NCBI RefSeq assembly: GCF_937871615.1
Contig: NZ_CALMPA010000046.1
Span: forward strand, 62,001-126,000
Length of the DNA stretch: 64,000 bases
Source: an uncultured Sphingomonas sp.
Lineage (GTDB): Bacteria > Pseudomonadota > Alphaproteobacteria > Sphingomonadales > Sphingomonadaceae
Direction: 5' to 3'
The position numbers and the translations under genes were made by a program. Below are positions 44,112 through 54,338 of this stretch, one piece after another. The notes under the pieces are model-generated. The model was not told where the DNA came from. It saw only the letters and a list, made by a program, of their open reading frames with translations, and made no database searches. The first letter of the stretch is position 1; every line of letters begins with the position of its first letter.

Positions 44112-44879
44112 CTATTTGACCGCGCCTTCGATCAGATCGAACTTGATCCTCACCCATGCGCCGATCAGCGGCTTGTCCCCCCGGCGTGGCGGGCGGACGA
44201 GGAATTGCCATGATGCCTGGCGTAGCGCGCGCGATATGCCCGATCCCGGCGTCTCCCCGATCTCGCGGCAATCCTCGACATGATAGCGTTCCGCGATGCG
44301 GCAGATCACCATGCCCCAGCCGGCTGCTTGCCGCGCCGGGAGATAGGTCGCCATTTCGGCATGGGTCGGCTCGCGATACCATTCGGCGTAATACAGATCC
44401 TCGCCACCCGGCGCCCCCCCGGCGGCGGCGACCTGCGATCCGTTGGGCGCGGCATGATTGCCCGTGTCGCCATTGGCCGATGCGCTCTGGTCACGCTGTG
44501 ACCTGATCCGCCCGATATCGGATGCGGCGTAATCGGCGCGCGACAGCATGATGACGCCCGGCAGCGTGATCGGCGGGGTGGGCGCGGAGGTGGCGCGCGG
44601 CGGCGGAGCGGCCTGGTGCCTTTCCTGCTTTTCGGCCTTCGGGCGCTCGACCACGGTTTTGGTCTTGTTGCGTTGCTCGCCCTTCGCCTCGGACACGTTG
44701 AAGGTGGAGAGCGGGCGCATATCGACGATCAGCGGCGTTCCGGTGATCGCGCCGACCGTGATGAGCGCGAGGACGACAAGGACGCCCACCGCGATCGAAA
44801 GCAGCAGCGCACCGGCGCGCCCGCGCACGCCGACTTGCGACTGGTACGACGAGGAACGGTAGGACGCCGCACGAATCAC
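44112..44879 (-). CDS. TonB-like single-pass membrane protein (putative)
   Basis: A protein of about 255 residues with one N-terminal helix (about residues 22-45), a Lys/Glu/Pro-rich periplasmic linker (KTKTVVERPKAEKQERHQAAPPP) and a C-terminal domain with CRIAERYHVEDCREIGETPGSGISRALRQASWQFLVRPP. This resembles the strand-helix pattern of TonB C-terminal domains with a disulfide added. Two GTG starts are possible (44915 and 44879). The later one is chosen because a palindrome, possibly the ilvC terminator, lies between them. The function is inferred from architecture only. Confidence 0.7.
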   Translation of the reverse strand: MIRAASYRSSSYQSQVGVRGRAGALLLSIAVGVLVVLALITVGAITGTPLIVDMRPLSTFNVSEAKGEQRNKTKTVVERPKAEKQERHQAAPPPRATSAPTPPITLPGVIMLSRADYAASDIGRIRSQRDQSASANGDTGNHAAPNGSQVAAAGGAPGGEDLYYAEWYREPTHAEMATYLPARQAAGWGMVICRIAERYHVEDCREIGETPGSGISRALRQASWQFLVRPPRRGDKPLIGAWVRIKFDLIEGAVK

Positions 44880-44883
44880 GCCC

Positions 44884-44899
44884 CCGCCTCTAGAGAGGC
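44884..44899 (-). terminator. palindromic stem between ilvC and the TonB-like gene
   Basis: CGCCTCTAGAGAGGCG is a perfect dyad with flanking C/G tracts that can lengthen the stem. It sits 74 bases after the ilvC stop. There is no T-run, so termination is only a possibility. It also lies just before the GTG at 44879. Confidence 0.4.
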
Positions 44900-44972
44900 G
44901 AGGGCGGGAATGCACCAGCGATCAAACACGGTTCGTCGCGGTTTTCGGATTACAGGCCGGTTACAGGCCGGA

Positions 44973-46055
<1,083 letters not shown>

Positions 46056-46571
46056 TCAGGCGGGTTCGCTGCCCCGCGATATGGCGACGATGCCGGTGCG
46101 GGCGACCTCGATCAGGCCGACTTCGCCCATCAGCTCGACGAACTTGTTGATCTTCTCGATGCTGCCGGTCACCTCGAACACAAAGCTGGAGGTGGTCGCG
46201 TCGACCACGCGGGCGCGATAGACATCGGCCAGCCGCAGCGCCTCGATCCGATGATCGCCGGTGCCCCGCACCTTCACCAGCGCCAGTTCACGCTCGACGT
46301 GATCGCCCTCGGCGGTGAGATCGTGGACCCGGTGGACCGGGACGAGCCGATCGAGCTGCGCCACGATCTGCTCCAGCGTCGCCGGGCTGGCGGAGGTGAC
46401 GATCGTGATCCGGCTGACCTGCTTGTCCGCCGTGATCTCGCTCACCGTCAGGCTTTCGATATTATAGCCGCGCGCGGTGAACAGCCCCGCGATCCGGGCA
46501 AGGATGCCCGGTTCGTTATCGACGATCACCGCCAGCGTATGGCGCTCGGTTGTTTCTTCCCTGATGTGCAT
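46056..46571 (-). CDS. ilvN: acetolactate synthase small (regulatory) subunit
   Basis: The regulatory subunit activates the catalytic subunit and confers valine inhibition. From the ATG at 46571 the 171-residue protein has an ACT domain with HTLAVIVDNEPGILARIAGLFTARGYNIESLTV at about 10-43, and the second ACT-like C-terminal half. This is the IlvH/IlvN long type. A longer upstream frame would translate the inverted repeat and is rejected. It lies 147 bases after ilvB, separated by a large inverted repeat. Confidence 0.95.
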   Translation of the reverse strand: MHIREETTERHTLAVIVDNEPGILARIAGLFTARGYNIESLTVSEITADKQVSRITIVTSASPATLEQIVAQLDRLVPVHRVHDLTAEGDHVERELALVKVRGTGDHRIEALRLADVYRARVVDATTSSFVFEVTGSIEKINKFVELMGEVGLIEVARTGIVAISRGSEPA

Positions 46572-46581
46572 CTTCTTCTCG

Positions 46582-46709
46582 CTCCCCTCCCTTTCAAGGG
46601 TGGGGCTGGGGGTGGGTAGCGTCCAGGTGGTACGGGGCGGCAGGCTTTGCGGGGTGCCGTATCCGAGCACTCCACCCACCCCCGGCCCCACCCTTGAAAG
46701 GGAGGGGAG
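46582..46709. repeat. large inverted repeat between ilvB and ilvN
   Basis: Arms at 46582-46617 and 46674-46709 are 36 bp each and complementary with a single mismatch. The 56-base centre contains a shorter TACGG/CCGTA dyad. The arms are pyrimidine/purine-biased (C-rich and G-rich blocks). This is a REP/MITE-like intergenic element or a very stable mRNA stem within the ilvB-ilvN transcript. Confidence 0.8.
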
Positions 46710-46718
46710 GTAGTTGGT

Positions 46719-48485
46719 TCAAACCAGCGCCTTCGCCTCGTCGTTCATCGTGCCCGAAACCTCGTTCGCCTGCAGGATCATGTCGGTATGCGCCGCGCCG
46801 CTCGGGATCATCGGGAAGCAATTGGCGAGCTTCGCCACCCGGCAATCGACCATTACCGGCCCGTCGTAAGCGAGCATTTCCGCGATGCCGCCTTCGAGCT
46901 GGTCGGGCCGCTCGATACGGATGCCCTTCCAGCCATAAGCCTCGGCGAGCTTCACGAAATCCGGGAGCGCATCCGAATAGCTTTCGGAATAGCGGCTCTC
47001 ATACGTCAGTTCCTGCCACTGGCGGACCATGCCCATATATTCGTTGTTGAGGATGAAGATCTTCACCGGCAGGCGATATTGCGTAGCGGTGCCCAGTTCC
47101 TGAATGTTCATCTGGATCGAGGCTTCGCCCGCGATATCAATCACCAGCGCGTTCGGATGGCCGAGCTGCGCGCCGATCGCGGCGGGCAGGCCATAGCCCA
47201 TCGTGCCGAGCCCGCCCGACGTGAGCCATTTGTTCGGGCTGTCGAATCCGAAATGCTGCGCCGCCCACATCTGGTGCTGGCCCACCTCGGTGGTGATGAT
47301 CGGCGCCTTGGCGTGGGTCGCATCCCACAGCGCCTTGATCGCGCGCTGCGGCATGATCTCCTCGCCGCCTTCCGGGAAATCGAGGCTGTTCACCGCGCGC
47401 CAGCCGTCGATCCGGCGCCACCATTCGGCGATGTCGGGCTTTGGGTGGCGGCGCGATTTCCAGATGTGGATCATGTCCTCCATCGCGTGGCCGGCGTCCG
47501 CCAGAATGGGGAGGTCGATCCGCACCGTCTTGTTCATCGACGAGCGATCCACGTCGATATGCACCTTGCGGCTGTTCGGGCTGAACGCGTCGAGCCGGCC
47601 CGTCACGCGATCGTCGAAGCGCGCGCCGATCGCGACGATCAGGTCGGCCTGATTCATCGCCATATTGGCTTCATAGGTGCCGTGCATCCCCAGCATCCCC
47701 AACCATTGCGGGCTGGAGGCGGGATAGGCGCCAAGGCCCATCAGCGTGGAGGTCACCGGCGCGCCGGTGATCTTGGCGAGTTCGCGCAGCATCTGGCTTG
47801 CCGCCGGGCCGGAATTGATGATGCCGCCGCCGGTATAGAGGATCGGGCGTTCCGCCGCCGCCAGCATATCGACGACCTGCTCGATTTCCCTGCGATCGGC
47901 TTTCACCGGCGGGCGATAGGTCTTGTGCTGGATCGGGCCGGGCTTCGCGTAGCTCGCGGTGGCGACCTGCACGTCCTTGGGAATGTCGATCACCACCGGG
48001 CCGGGGCGACCGGAGGTGGCGATATGGAACGCCTCATGCACCACCGGGCCGAGCCGTGCGGGATCCTTCACCAGATAATTGTGTTTGGTGCAGTGCCGCG
48101 TAATGCCGACGGTATCGGCCTCTTGAAACGCATCGGAGCCAATGAGGTGCGTCGCGACCTGCCCGGTGATGACCACCATCGGGATCGAATCGAGCAGCGC
48201 GTCGGTGATGCCGGTAACCGCGTTGGTCGCGCCGGGGCCGGAGGTGACGAGCACCACGCCGGGCTTGCCGGTGGAGCGGGCATAGCCCTCCGCCGCATGG
48301 GTCGCGGCCTGTTCGTGGCGGACGAGGATGTGGCGAATCCGCCCCGAACGGAAGATCGCGTCGTAAATCGGAAGGACCGCGCCCCCCGGATAGCCGAAGA
48401 TGACTTCCACGCCGAGATCGCACAGCGCCTCGACCAGGATGTCTGCTCCGCTTTTCTCGGTCACGTCGATCACTCCTTCATTCAT
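46719..48485 (-). CDS. ilvB: acetolactate synthase large (catalytic) subunit
   Basis: This thiamine-diphosphate enzyme makes acetolactate or acetohydroxybutyrate from pyruvate. The 588-residue protein from the ATG at 48485 has the catalytic Glu in VRHEQAATHAAEGYARS at about residues 55-71, the FAD domain in the middle, and the ThDP/Mg motif IDIAGEASIQMNIQELGTA near 455-473. Then come NNEYMGMVRQWQE and the C-terminal VMVDCRVAK. The usual GDxxF of the ThDP motif is present here as GEASIQ, a small deviation. It is the first gene of ilvB-ilvN-ilvC. Confidence 0.96.
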   Translation of the reverse strand: MNEGVIDVTEKSGADILVEALCDLGVEVIFGYPGGAVLPIYDAIFRSGRIRHILVRHEQAATHAAEGYARSTGKPGVVLVTSGPGATNAVTGITDALLDSIPMVVITGQVATHLIGSDAFQEADTVGITRHCTKHNYLVKDPARLGPVVHEAFHIATSGRPGPVVIDIPKDVQVATASYAKPGPIQHKTYRPPVKADRREIEQVVDMLAAAERPILYTGGGIINSGPAASQMLRELAKITGAPVTSTLMGLGAYPASSPQWLGMLGMHGTYEANMAMNQADLIVAIGARFDDRVTGRLDAFSPNSRKVHIDVDRSSMNKTVRIDLPILADAGHAMEDMIHIWKSRRHPKPDIAEWWRRIDGWRAVNSLDFPEGGEEIMPQRAIKALWDATHAKAPIITTEVGQHQMWAAQHFGFDSPNKWLTSGGLGTMGYGLPAAIGAQLGHPNALVIDIAGEASIQMNIQELGTATQYRLPVKIFILNNEYMGMVRQWQELTYESRYSESYSDALPDFVKLAEAYGWKGIRIERPDQLEGGIAEMLAYDGPVMVDCRVAKLANCFPMIPSGAAHTDMILQANEVSGTMNDEAKALV

Positions 48486-48543
48486 GCTGCACAAGCGAAT
48501 AGCGTGCGCGGTTGAAGCTCGCTAGTGCATCAAATATTACGCG

Positions 48544-49476
48544 TCAAATAATAATATTGAAATATTCTTTCAAATCGTCTCTCGACACCTCCGCAACGCG
48601 CCGCCAGTCCGGCGGCGGCTGGTTGCGGAACCAGGTATATTGTCGCTTGGCATAACGCCGCGTCGCGATTTGCGCCTCACGGAGCGCCTGTTCGCGATCA
48701 ATGGCGCCCGCGAGCATCGCGGCGATCTCCGGCACGCCGATCGCGCGGCGTACCGGGGCATCGAGGGGCACGTCCGCGCGCGCCACCAGCCGCGCGACCT
48801 CATTCACCGCGCCGCCGTCGAACATCGCGATGAGTCGCGCGTCACACCGCGCGACCAGTTCGTCTCGATCCGGCAGCAGGATCAGCGATCGCAGATCAAT
48901 CGACGCGCCGATTCCGCCGCTCGGTTGCGTCTGCCAGTCGGCAAGCGTTCTCCCCGTCGCGCGTATTACCTCAAGCGCACGCGCCACCCGTGCCGTGTCG
49001 GCGGGGGCGAGCCGTGCGGCGGCGGCGGGGTCTTCACGGGACAGCGCGATATGCGCTTCCGCGACGGGCAGCGCGCGCACCTCGGCGCGGATCGCGGGGT
49101 CGATGTCGGGCACCGGGGCGATACCGGCAATCAGCGTGCGCAGATAAAGCCCGGTGCCGCCAACGAGGATCGGCAGCCGCGCCTCGTCATGCGCTTCGGC
49201 GATCGCGGCGCGCGCGTCCGCCGCCCATTGCGCCGCCGAACAGGCGGTCGCCCCGTCAATATAGCCGAACAGGCGATGTGGCACGCGCGCTTCGTCCGCC
49301 GCGTCGGGCCGGGCGCTCAGGATGCTGAGGTCGCGATAGACCTGGCTCGCGTCGGCATTGATGACCACGCCGTTCGCGCGTTCCGCCAGTGCCATCGCCA
49401 ACGCGGACTTGCCGCTTGCCGTCGGCCCTGCGATGAGCGCCACCGCTGGGCGGGAGTGAGGGAGTTCGATGTTCAC
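48544..49476 (-). CDS. miaA: tRNA dimethylallyltransferase MiaA
   Basis: MiaA isopentenylates A37 of tRNAs that read UNN codons. The P-loop is [13 protein letters not shown] at about residues 15-27, followed by [18 protein letters not shown] and the [12 protein letters not shown] motif near 100. No ATG is available near the conserved start, so GTG at 49476 is chosen (310 residues, usual length). It overlaps head-to-head by 8 bases with serB on the other strand, which is unusual for divergent genes. Confidence 0.93.
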   Translation of the reverse strand: MNIELPHSRPAVALIAGPTASGKSALAMALAERANGVVINADASQVYRDLSILSARPDAADEARVPHRLFGYIDGATACSAAQWAADARAAIAEAHDEARLPILVGGTGLYLRTLIAGIAPVPDIDPAIRAEVRALPVAEAHIALSREDPAAAARLAPADTARVARALEVIRATGRTLADWQTQPSGGIGASIDLRSLILLPDRDELVARCDARLIAMFDGGAVNEVARLVARADVPLDAPVRRAIGVPEIAAMLAGAIDREQALREAQIATRRYAKRQYTWFRNQPPPDWRRVAEVSRDDLKEYFNIII

Positions 49477-50365
49477 GGCGACGTTGATAGCAACGGGACG
49501 GCTCACCGCCCAAATCCTCTCTGACGCGAAGGCGCGGCTCGCCGCGAAAGGCTGTGCGCCGGATGAACCGGCGTGGCTCGACGAGGGCGATGCGGCGGAT
49601 ATCTCGTTCGCGCGGGAGCCGGAGGCCGCGCGAGCCAGTCTGGAGGGCGCGTTCGATCGCGTCGATATCGTCGTGCAGGCGAGCGTCGACCGCGAAAAGA
49701 AGCTGCTGGTGGCGGACATGGATTCGACCATGATAACCATCGAATGCATCGACGAACTCGCCGATTATGCCGGGATCAAGCCGCAGATCGCCGGGATTAC
49801 CGAGGCGGCGATGCGTGGCGAACTCGATTTCGCCGCCGCGCTGGATGCGCGCGTGGCGCTGCTCAAGGGGTTGGGCGCGGATGCGATCGAACGCTGCCGT
49901 GCGGAGCGGGTGCGGATCATGCCCGGCGCGGCGGCGCTGGTCGGCACGATGCGCGCGCGCGGCGCGACCGCGGTGCTCGTTTCGGGCGGCTTCACCGCTT
50001 TCGCTGATCCGGTGGGGGAGACGATCGGCTTCCATCGCGTGATCGCCAACCGGCTTCACGTCGCGGGGGATCGGCTGGCCGGCACGGTTGCCAAGCCGAT
50101 CGTCGATTCATCCACCAAGGAGCGCACGCTGCGCGAGACGCGCGCGGAACTGGGCCTTGCCGACGTAGAGACGCTGGCGGTGGGCGATGGCGCGAACGAT
50201 CTGGCGATGATCGGCATCGCCGGGTTGGGCGTCGCCTATCACGCCAAGCCGATCGTGGCCGCCGCCGCCGCCGCCCGGATCGATCACGGCGATCTCACGG
50301 CATTGCTCTGGGCGCAGGGGATCGCACGGAAGGACTGGGTGGTGCCCCTGAACGGCGACGGTTGA
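49469..50365 (+). CDS. serB: phosphoserine phosphatase SerB
   Basis: SerB makes L-serine from phosphoserine. The 298-residue HAD-family enzyme has a regulatory N-terminal part (about 1-75), the nucleophile motif [19 protein letters not shown] at about 80-98, motif [11 protein letters not shown] near 171 and motif [25 protein letters not shown] near 240. The start at 49469 ([11 protein letters not shown]) lies within the first codons of the divergent miaA gene. Confidence 0.95.
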   Translation: MFTATLIATGRLTAQILSDAKARLAAKGCAPDEPAWLDEGDAADISFAREPEAARASLEGAFDRVDIVVQASVDREKKLLVADMDSTMITIECIDELADYAGIKPQIAGITEAAMRGELDFAAALDARVALLKGLGADAIERCRAERVRIMPGAAALVGTMRARGATAVLVSGGFTAFADPVGETIGFHRVIANRLHVAGDRLAGTVAKPIVDSSTKERTLRETRAELGLADVETLAVGDGANDLAMIGIAGLGVAYHAKPIVAAAAAARIDHGDLTALLWAQGIARKDWVVPLNGDG

Positions 50366-50439
50366 TTTCGGATAGCTGCCGTTCCGATCCTAAGACGACC
50401 GTTCCGCGTCCCGCCTATTCGCGCTGCCGGAGCAGACCG

Positions 50440-51447
50440 TTACGGTGCCAACACCACGCACGGCACGCCCGCCTTGCCGCACGCGGCTTGGGCAGAAGCG
50501 CGGCTGGCGAAGCCGCTCGCCTGCACCTTCGTGATATTCCCGGTCTTGACGTAATTCACCCGACCGCCGGTCTTCGCTCCGATCTTGCCCCATAGGGCGT
50601 GGGCATTGCCCGCGTCGCGGAAGGCGCCGAGCTGGATGCGCCAGCTTCCGTTCGCCGCTGCGGCGGGGGCGGGAGCAGGCTTTGCCTCTTTCGGTTTGGC
50701 TGGCAGGGGTGCGGCACTGGCGACCCTCGCCGGTTTCGGCGCAGGCGCGGCCTTCTCGCGGCCCAGCACCGGATAGCTGGCACCCGGTGTTTTCGCGGGC
50801 GATGACACAGGCGGGCGCGGCGCGGCGGTGTGTTGCGCCCGTTCCGCTGTCGGCGCGGGAGAGGTCGCGGCGGCGAGGCGGGCATAGCGGCCGTCCACCT
50901 CGATCCGCTTCGCCATGGCTAGCCCCTGCTGGCGCTGCTCCGGGGTGATATATTGATCCATCTGCGCCAGCGTCTGCGAAGCCTGCGACAAGCCTTGCTG
51001 CGACGAGCGCGAGACCAGCGCGAAGGCGCGCGCCCAGTCCTTCCTCACCGCATCGCCGTTGAACAGCATCGTGCCGAGCACCAGTTCCGTGCGCTTCTCA
51101 TCGCGCGCCACCGATTTTTCCAGCCAGGGCAGGGCGTCCGCCTTGCGGCCTTCCTGAAACAGGCTGAGCGCGTAATTGTCCTGCGCCTGCGCATGGCCTT
51201 GCACCGCGGCCTTATGGAACCAGTCGATCGCCTGTTTCTGATCGGTGGGCACGCCGCGCCCGAGCTTGAAGGCCTGCCCCATGTTGAACTGCGCATCCGC
51301 GTCCCCGGCGATCGCCGGCTTGCGCCATTCGGCGACCGCCTTGTCGTAATCGCCGCGACTCCACGCATCGACCCCGGCTTTCACATCCGCGATCGCTGGC
51401 CCCGCCACCGCCATCAGCGCCCATGCGCCGAGATACGCCATTCTCAT
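50440..51447 (-). CDS. Sel1-repeat and SPOR-domain periplasmic protein
   Basis: A 335-residue secreted protein starting at 51447 (MRMAYLGAWALM), with a signal peptide ending AIADV near residue 20. Sel1/TPR-like repeats occupy about 25-150 (ADAQFNMGQAFKLGRGVPTDQKQAIDWFHKAAVQGHAQAQDNYALSLF). A Pro/Ala/Lys-rich linker spans 175-260, and a SPOR domain follows at about 265-335 (WRIQLGAFRDAGNAHALWGKI). SPOR domains bind denuded glycans at the septum, so the protein is probably a division-site factor. It is divergent from the parA-like gene. Confidence 0.9.
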   Translation of the reverse strand: MRMAYLGAWALMAVAGPAIADVKAGVDAWSRGDYDKAVAEWRKPAIAGDADAQFNMGQAFKLGRGVPTDQKQAIDWFHKAAVQGHAQAQDNYALSLFQEGRKADALPWLEKSVARDEKRTELVLGTMLFNGDAVRKDWARAFALVSRSSQQGLSQASQTLAQMDQYITPEQRQQGLAMAKRIEVDGRYARLAAATSPAPTAERAQHTAAPRPPVSSPAKTPGASYPVLGREKAAPAPKPARVASAAPLPAKPKEAKPAPAPAAAANGSWRIQLGAFRDAGNAHALWGKIGAKTGGRVNYVKTGNITKVQASGFASRASAQAACGKAGVPCVVLAP

Positions 51448-51661
51448 CGCCCAGCCCCCATCCCGTTGATGTTCCCGAAACATGCCTGAAGCCCTATCAC
51501 CAGGCAATTAACCATTCGTTCCGGCAAAGCCCGCGACGGAGCGTCCGCTCGCCGCAGCATTCGGCGCCAAACCATAACGCGAGGCCCTTCCGCGCCATTT
51601 ACCTTTCCTTATCCTCCCTCATGGCATTTCGGCCCTCTGAACAGGTGGATTTGAGGGACTC
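51448..51661. promoter_or_regulatory. divergent promoter region with a CtrA-like half site
   Basis: The 214 bases between the SPOR gene and the ParA-like gene contain TTAACCAT at 51508-51515. This is the half-site sequence associated with the alphaproteobacterial cell-cycle regulator CtrA. A full two-half-site box is not seen. It lies about 60 bases from the SPOR start. Confidence 0.4.
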
Positions 51662-52378
51662 ATGCGCGTTCTCGCAATGGCATCGCAAAAGGGAGGGTCT
51701 GGAAAGACCACCTTGTCCGGCCACCTCGCGGTGCAGGCGCAGCTTGCCGGTGCCGGCCCGGTCGTGCTGATCGACATCGACCCGCAGGGTTCGCTCGCTG
51801 ATTGGTGGAATGAGCGGACGGCGGAATATCCCGCCTTCGCGCAGACCACCGTGGCGCGTCTCGCCGCCGATCTGGAGGTGTTGCGCCAGCAGGGTTTCAA
51901 ACTCGCGGTGATTGATACGCCGCCCGCGATCACCATGGCCATTCAGAGCGTGATACAGGTCGCCGAACTGATCGTTATTCCCACGCGCCCCAGCCCGCAT
52001 GATCTGCGTGCCGTGGGCGCGACGGTCGATCTGTGCGAGCGCGCGAGCAAGCCGCTGATCTTTGTCGTCAACGGCGCCACGCCCAAGGCGCGGATCACCA
52101 GCGAGGCGGCGGTTGCGCTGTCGCAGCATGGCACCGTTGCGCCGGTCACGATTCACCAGCGCACCGATTTCGCCGCCTCGATGATCGACGGTCGCACCGT
52201 GATGGAGACCGATCCGAAGGGGCGCTCCGCCAGCGAGGTCGTCGCGCTGTGGAGCTATATTTCGGATCGCCTGGAAAAGAACTTCCGCCGCACGGTTTTC
52301 ACGACGCCAAGCACGGTCAACGGGTTCGTCGCCTCTCGCACCGCGGCAGCCGGCTTTGGCCGGCGGGTGGTCGGCTGA
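51662..52378 (+). CDS. orphan ParA-family ATPase
   Basis: A 238-residue deviant Walker-type ATPase: KGGSGKTTLSGHLA at about residues 11-24, Walker A' DIDPQGSLADWW near 39-50 and Walker B LAVIDTPPA near 82-90. It lacks the N-terminal DNA-binding domain of plasmid ParA and no ParB or parS is seen beside it, so it is not the chromosomal segregation pair. Its stop overlaps by one base the start of a ribbon-helix-helix gene. Flanking SPOR proteins suggest a positioning role in the envelope or division machinery. Confidence 0.9.
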   Translation: MRVLAMASQKGGSGKTTLSGHLAVQAQLAGAGPVVLIDIDPQGSLADWWNERTAEYPAFAQTTVARLAADLEVLRQQGFKLAVIDTPPAITMAIQSVIQVAELIVIPTRPSPHDLRAVGATVDLCERASKPLIFVVNGATPKARITSEAAVALSQHGTVAPVTIHQRTDFAASMIDGRTVMETDPKGRSASEVVALWSYISDRLEKNFRRTVFTTPSTVNGFVASRTAAAGFGRRVVG

Positions 52379-52905
52379 TGTTCGGCGCACCGAAGCCGCT
52401 CGCCTCGCTCTCGTCGGGGTTGCTCGCGCGCAAGGGGCAGGCTCGCCCCGCGATGCGTCCACAAGGATTCGGCAGCCTCGCCGGTCTTTCCACCGCGGGC
52501 GACGCGCTCGGCTGGAACGACATGGGAGAGCCGCCGATCGTGCCGCCGGTCCTGGCGGCGCGCGAAGCCTTGCAGGAGGAACTGACCTCCGCATTCCCGG
52601 CGGAAGCCGAAATCGGCGAGGAAATGCCCGCGTCGAAGGCCCACGTCGCACTCACCCCGCTGCCGCCGGCAGTGGACGTGTCGGTGGCGACAGCGGCACG
52701 CATCCGGCGCGAAACCGCGCATCGTCGCAAAAGCGCCTTCACGTTGCGGCTGGATGAGGAACGCCATCTGCGGCTGCGCCTCGCCTCCGCCACGCGCAAT
52801 CGTTCGGCGCAGCAACTCGTCACCGAGGCGCTGGACGCCTTCATCGCCACACTGCCGGAGGTGGAGACGCTTGTTGCCCAACTGCCGCCGCGCAAGAAGC
52901 GCTGA
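52378..52905 (+). CDS. ribbon-helix-helix domain protein paired with the ParA-like ATPase
   Basis: A 175-residue protein starting at 52378 (TGATG overlap with the ATPase stop). The first 100 residues are Ala/Pro/Gly-rich and probably disordered. A ribbon-helix-helix-like DNA-binding domain follows at about 115-165 (KSAFTLRLDEERHLRLRLASATRNRSAQQLVTEALDAFIATLP) with a basic tail PPRKKR. Small RHH proteins serve as ParB substitutes in type Ib partition systems, so it may be the DNA-binding partner of the ATPase. Family beyond the RHH fold not recognised. Confidence 0.82.
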   Translation: MFGAPKPLASLSSGLLARKGQARPAMRPQGFGSLAGLSTAGDALGWNDMGEPPIVPPVLAAREALQEELTSAFPAEAEIGEEMPASKAHVALTPLPPAVDVSVATAARIRRETAHRRKSAFTLRLDEERHLRLRLASATRNRSAQQLVTEALDAFIATLPEVETLVAQLPPRKKR

Positions 52906-52920
52906 TCGGGATACAGGAAT

Positions 52921-54306
52921 ATGGTCATGAGGATTCGCGCGGTCGCCAGCCTGAGCCTTACGGCGCTGGTATTCGGTGGCGCCATGGTGGGCTGCACGCA
53001 GGGCGGCGCGGGCGTCGCTTCCGCCAGCAGCCGCAGTGATGCGGGCGTGGCGAAGCAGGCCGCCGCCAACGCCGAAAAGGCGCGTAAGGCGCTGACCAAA
53101 GGGCAGGCGGCGCAGGCTGCCGTTTTTGCCGAGGCGGCGGTGGCGATGCAGCCGCGCGATGCGGGTTACCGCGCGTTGCTCGCCGGGGCGTATCTCAAGG
53201 CGGGTCGCTTCGCCTCGGCCGAAACGGCGTATGGCGACGTGCTGGCGCTGACGCCCACCGACGGGCGCGCCGCGCTCAACCTCGCGCTCGCTCAGACCGC
53301 GGGCGGGGATTGGGAGAGCGCGCGCAAGACGCTGGCGGCTCATACGGCGCAACTCGATCCGACCGATCTCGGCCTTGCACTGGCTCTGGCGGGCAGCCCG
53401 ACCGAGGGCGTGGAGGTGCTGATCGCCGCGACGCGCGCACCGGGCGCGACGGTCAAGACCCGGCAGAATCTCGCGCTTGCGATGGCATTGGCCGGGCGCT
53501 GGCAGGAGGCGCACAATATGGCCGCCGTCGATCTGTCACCAGCGGAGGCCGATCAGCGGATCATGCAATGGGCTGCTTTCGCCAAGCCGAATCATGTCGC
53601 CGATCAGGTCGCGGCGCTGCTCGGCGTGACGCCGGCGCAGGATCCCGGCCAGCCGGTCGCGCTGGCGCTCAACGCTTCGGTGCCGGTCGCTGTCGCGAAC
53701 GCGGATAATGATGCCGGAACCGCGGTAATGTCTGCGCCCGAACCAAAGAAAGTCGCGATCGCCGCTGTGGTCGCTCCCATGCCGCAAGCCGTGGCGGTGG
53801 AGCAGGCCAGGCCGGTCATCGAGCCTGCGCCCGCGCCGGTGCTGGCGCAGATGCCCTCCGCAACCCCGGCCAAAGTGGTTTTCGCGCCGCGCCGGGAATT
53901 CGTCCAGGCGATCCCGGCGCGCGATTTCGCGGCGGCGAAGCTGGTGATGGCGCAGCACGAGGTTTCGCTTCGCCGTCAGGCACCGATCCGTAGCGCGCGC
54001 GTGCAGGAAAAGGGCGATTGGTACGTCCAGATCGGCGCCTTCTCCTCATCCGGGGTTGCCAAGGATGCCTGGGCGCGGGCGCAGCGTCGTTTCGTCGGCT
54101 TCTCCGGCAAGGCGCCGGCGGGGATGATCTTCAAGGTTGCCGACCGCGAATATTATCGGCTGTCGATCGGCGGGTTCAGCCGCGCGGATGCTGATGCCAC
54201 CTGCCGCGCTTATCGTGCGGACGGCGGGACGTGTTTCGTCCGCGCGCGCGCCGGCGATCAGATCGCGCAATGGGCGAAGGGCGGCGTGCAGGTGGCGTCG
54301 CGCTGA
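52921..54306 (+). CDS. TPR and SPOR-domain lipoprotein
   Basis: A 461-residue envelope protein with a type II signal (lipobox AMVGC near residue 24). A TPR region follows at about 40-190 (ANAEKARKALTKGQAAQAAVFAEAAVAMQPRDAGYRALLAGAYLKAGRFASAE). A long Ala/Pro-rich linker leads to a C-terminal SPOR domain at about 360-445 (GDWYVQIGAFSSSGVAKDAW). It is the third gene of the ParA-RHH-SPOR operon (15-base gap). Its architecture parallels the divergent Sel1-SPOR protein. Confidence 0.9.
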   Translation: MVMRIRAVASLSLTALVFGGAMVGCTQGGAGVASASSRSDAGVAKQAAANAEKARKALTKGQAAQAAVFAEAAVAMQPRDAGYRALLAGAYLKAGRFASAETAYGDVLALTPTDGRAALNLALAQTAGGDWESARKTLAAHTAQLDPTDLGLALALAGSPTEGVEVLIAATRAPGATVKTRQNLALAMALAGRWQEAHNMAAVDLSPAEADQRIMQWAAFAKPNHVADQVAALLGVTPAQDPGQPVALALNASVPVAVANADNDAGTAVMSAPEPKKVAIAAVVAPMPQAVAVEQARPVIEPAPAPVLAQMPSATPAKVVFAPRREFVQAIPARDFAAAKLVMAQHEVSLRRQAPIRSARVQEKGDWYVQIGAFSSSGVAKDAWARAQRRFVGFSGKAPAGMIFKVADREYYRLSIGGFSRADADATCRAYRADGGTCFVRARAGDQIAQWAKGGVQVASR

Positions 54307-54338
54307 GCCAGTGTTCGGCCTGCTGGCGGGCAGGATAA

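Noticed and set aside
44884..44915. Upstream GTG (44915) as start of the TonB-like protein
   Set aside because: It would place a perfect palindrome inside the coding region and add a basic, non-conserved stretch. The GTG at 44879 is preferred, though the choice is not certain.
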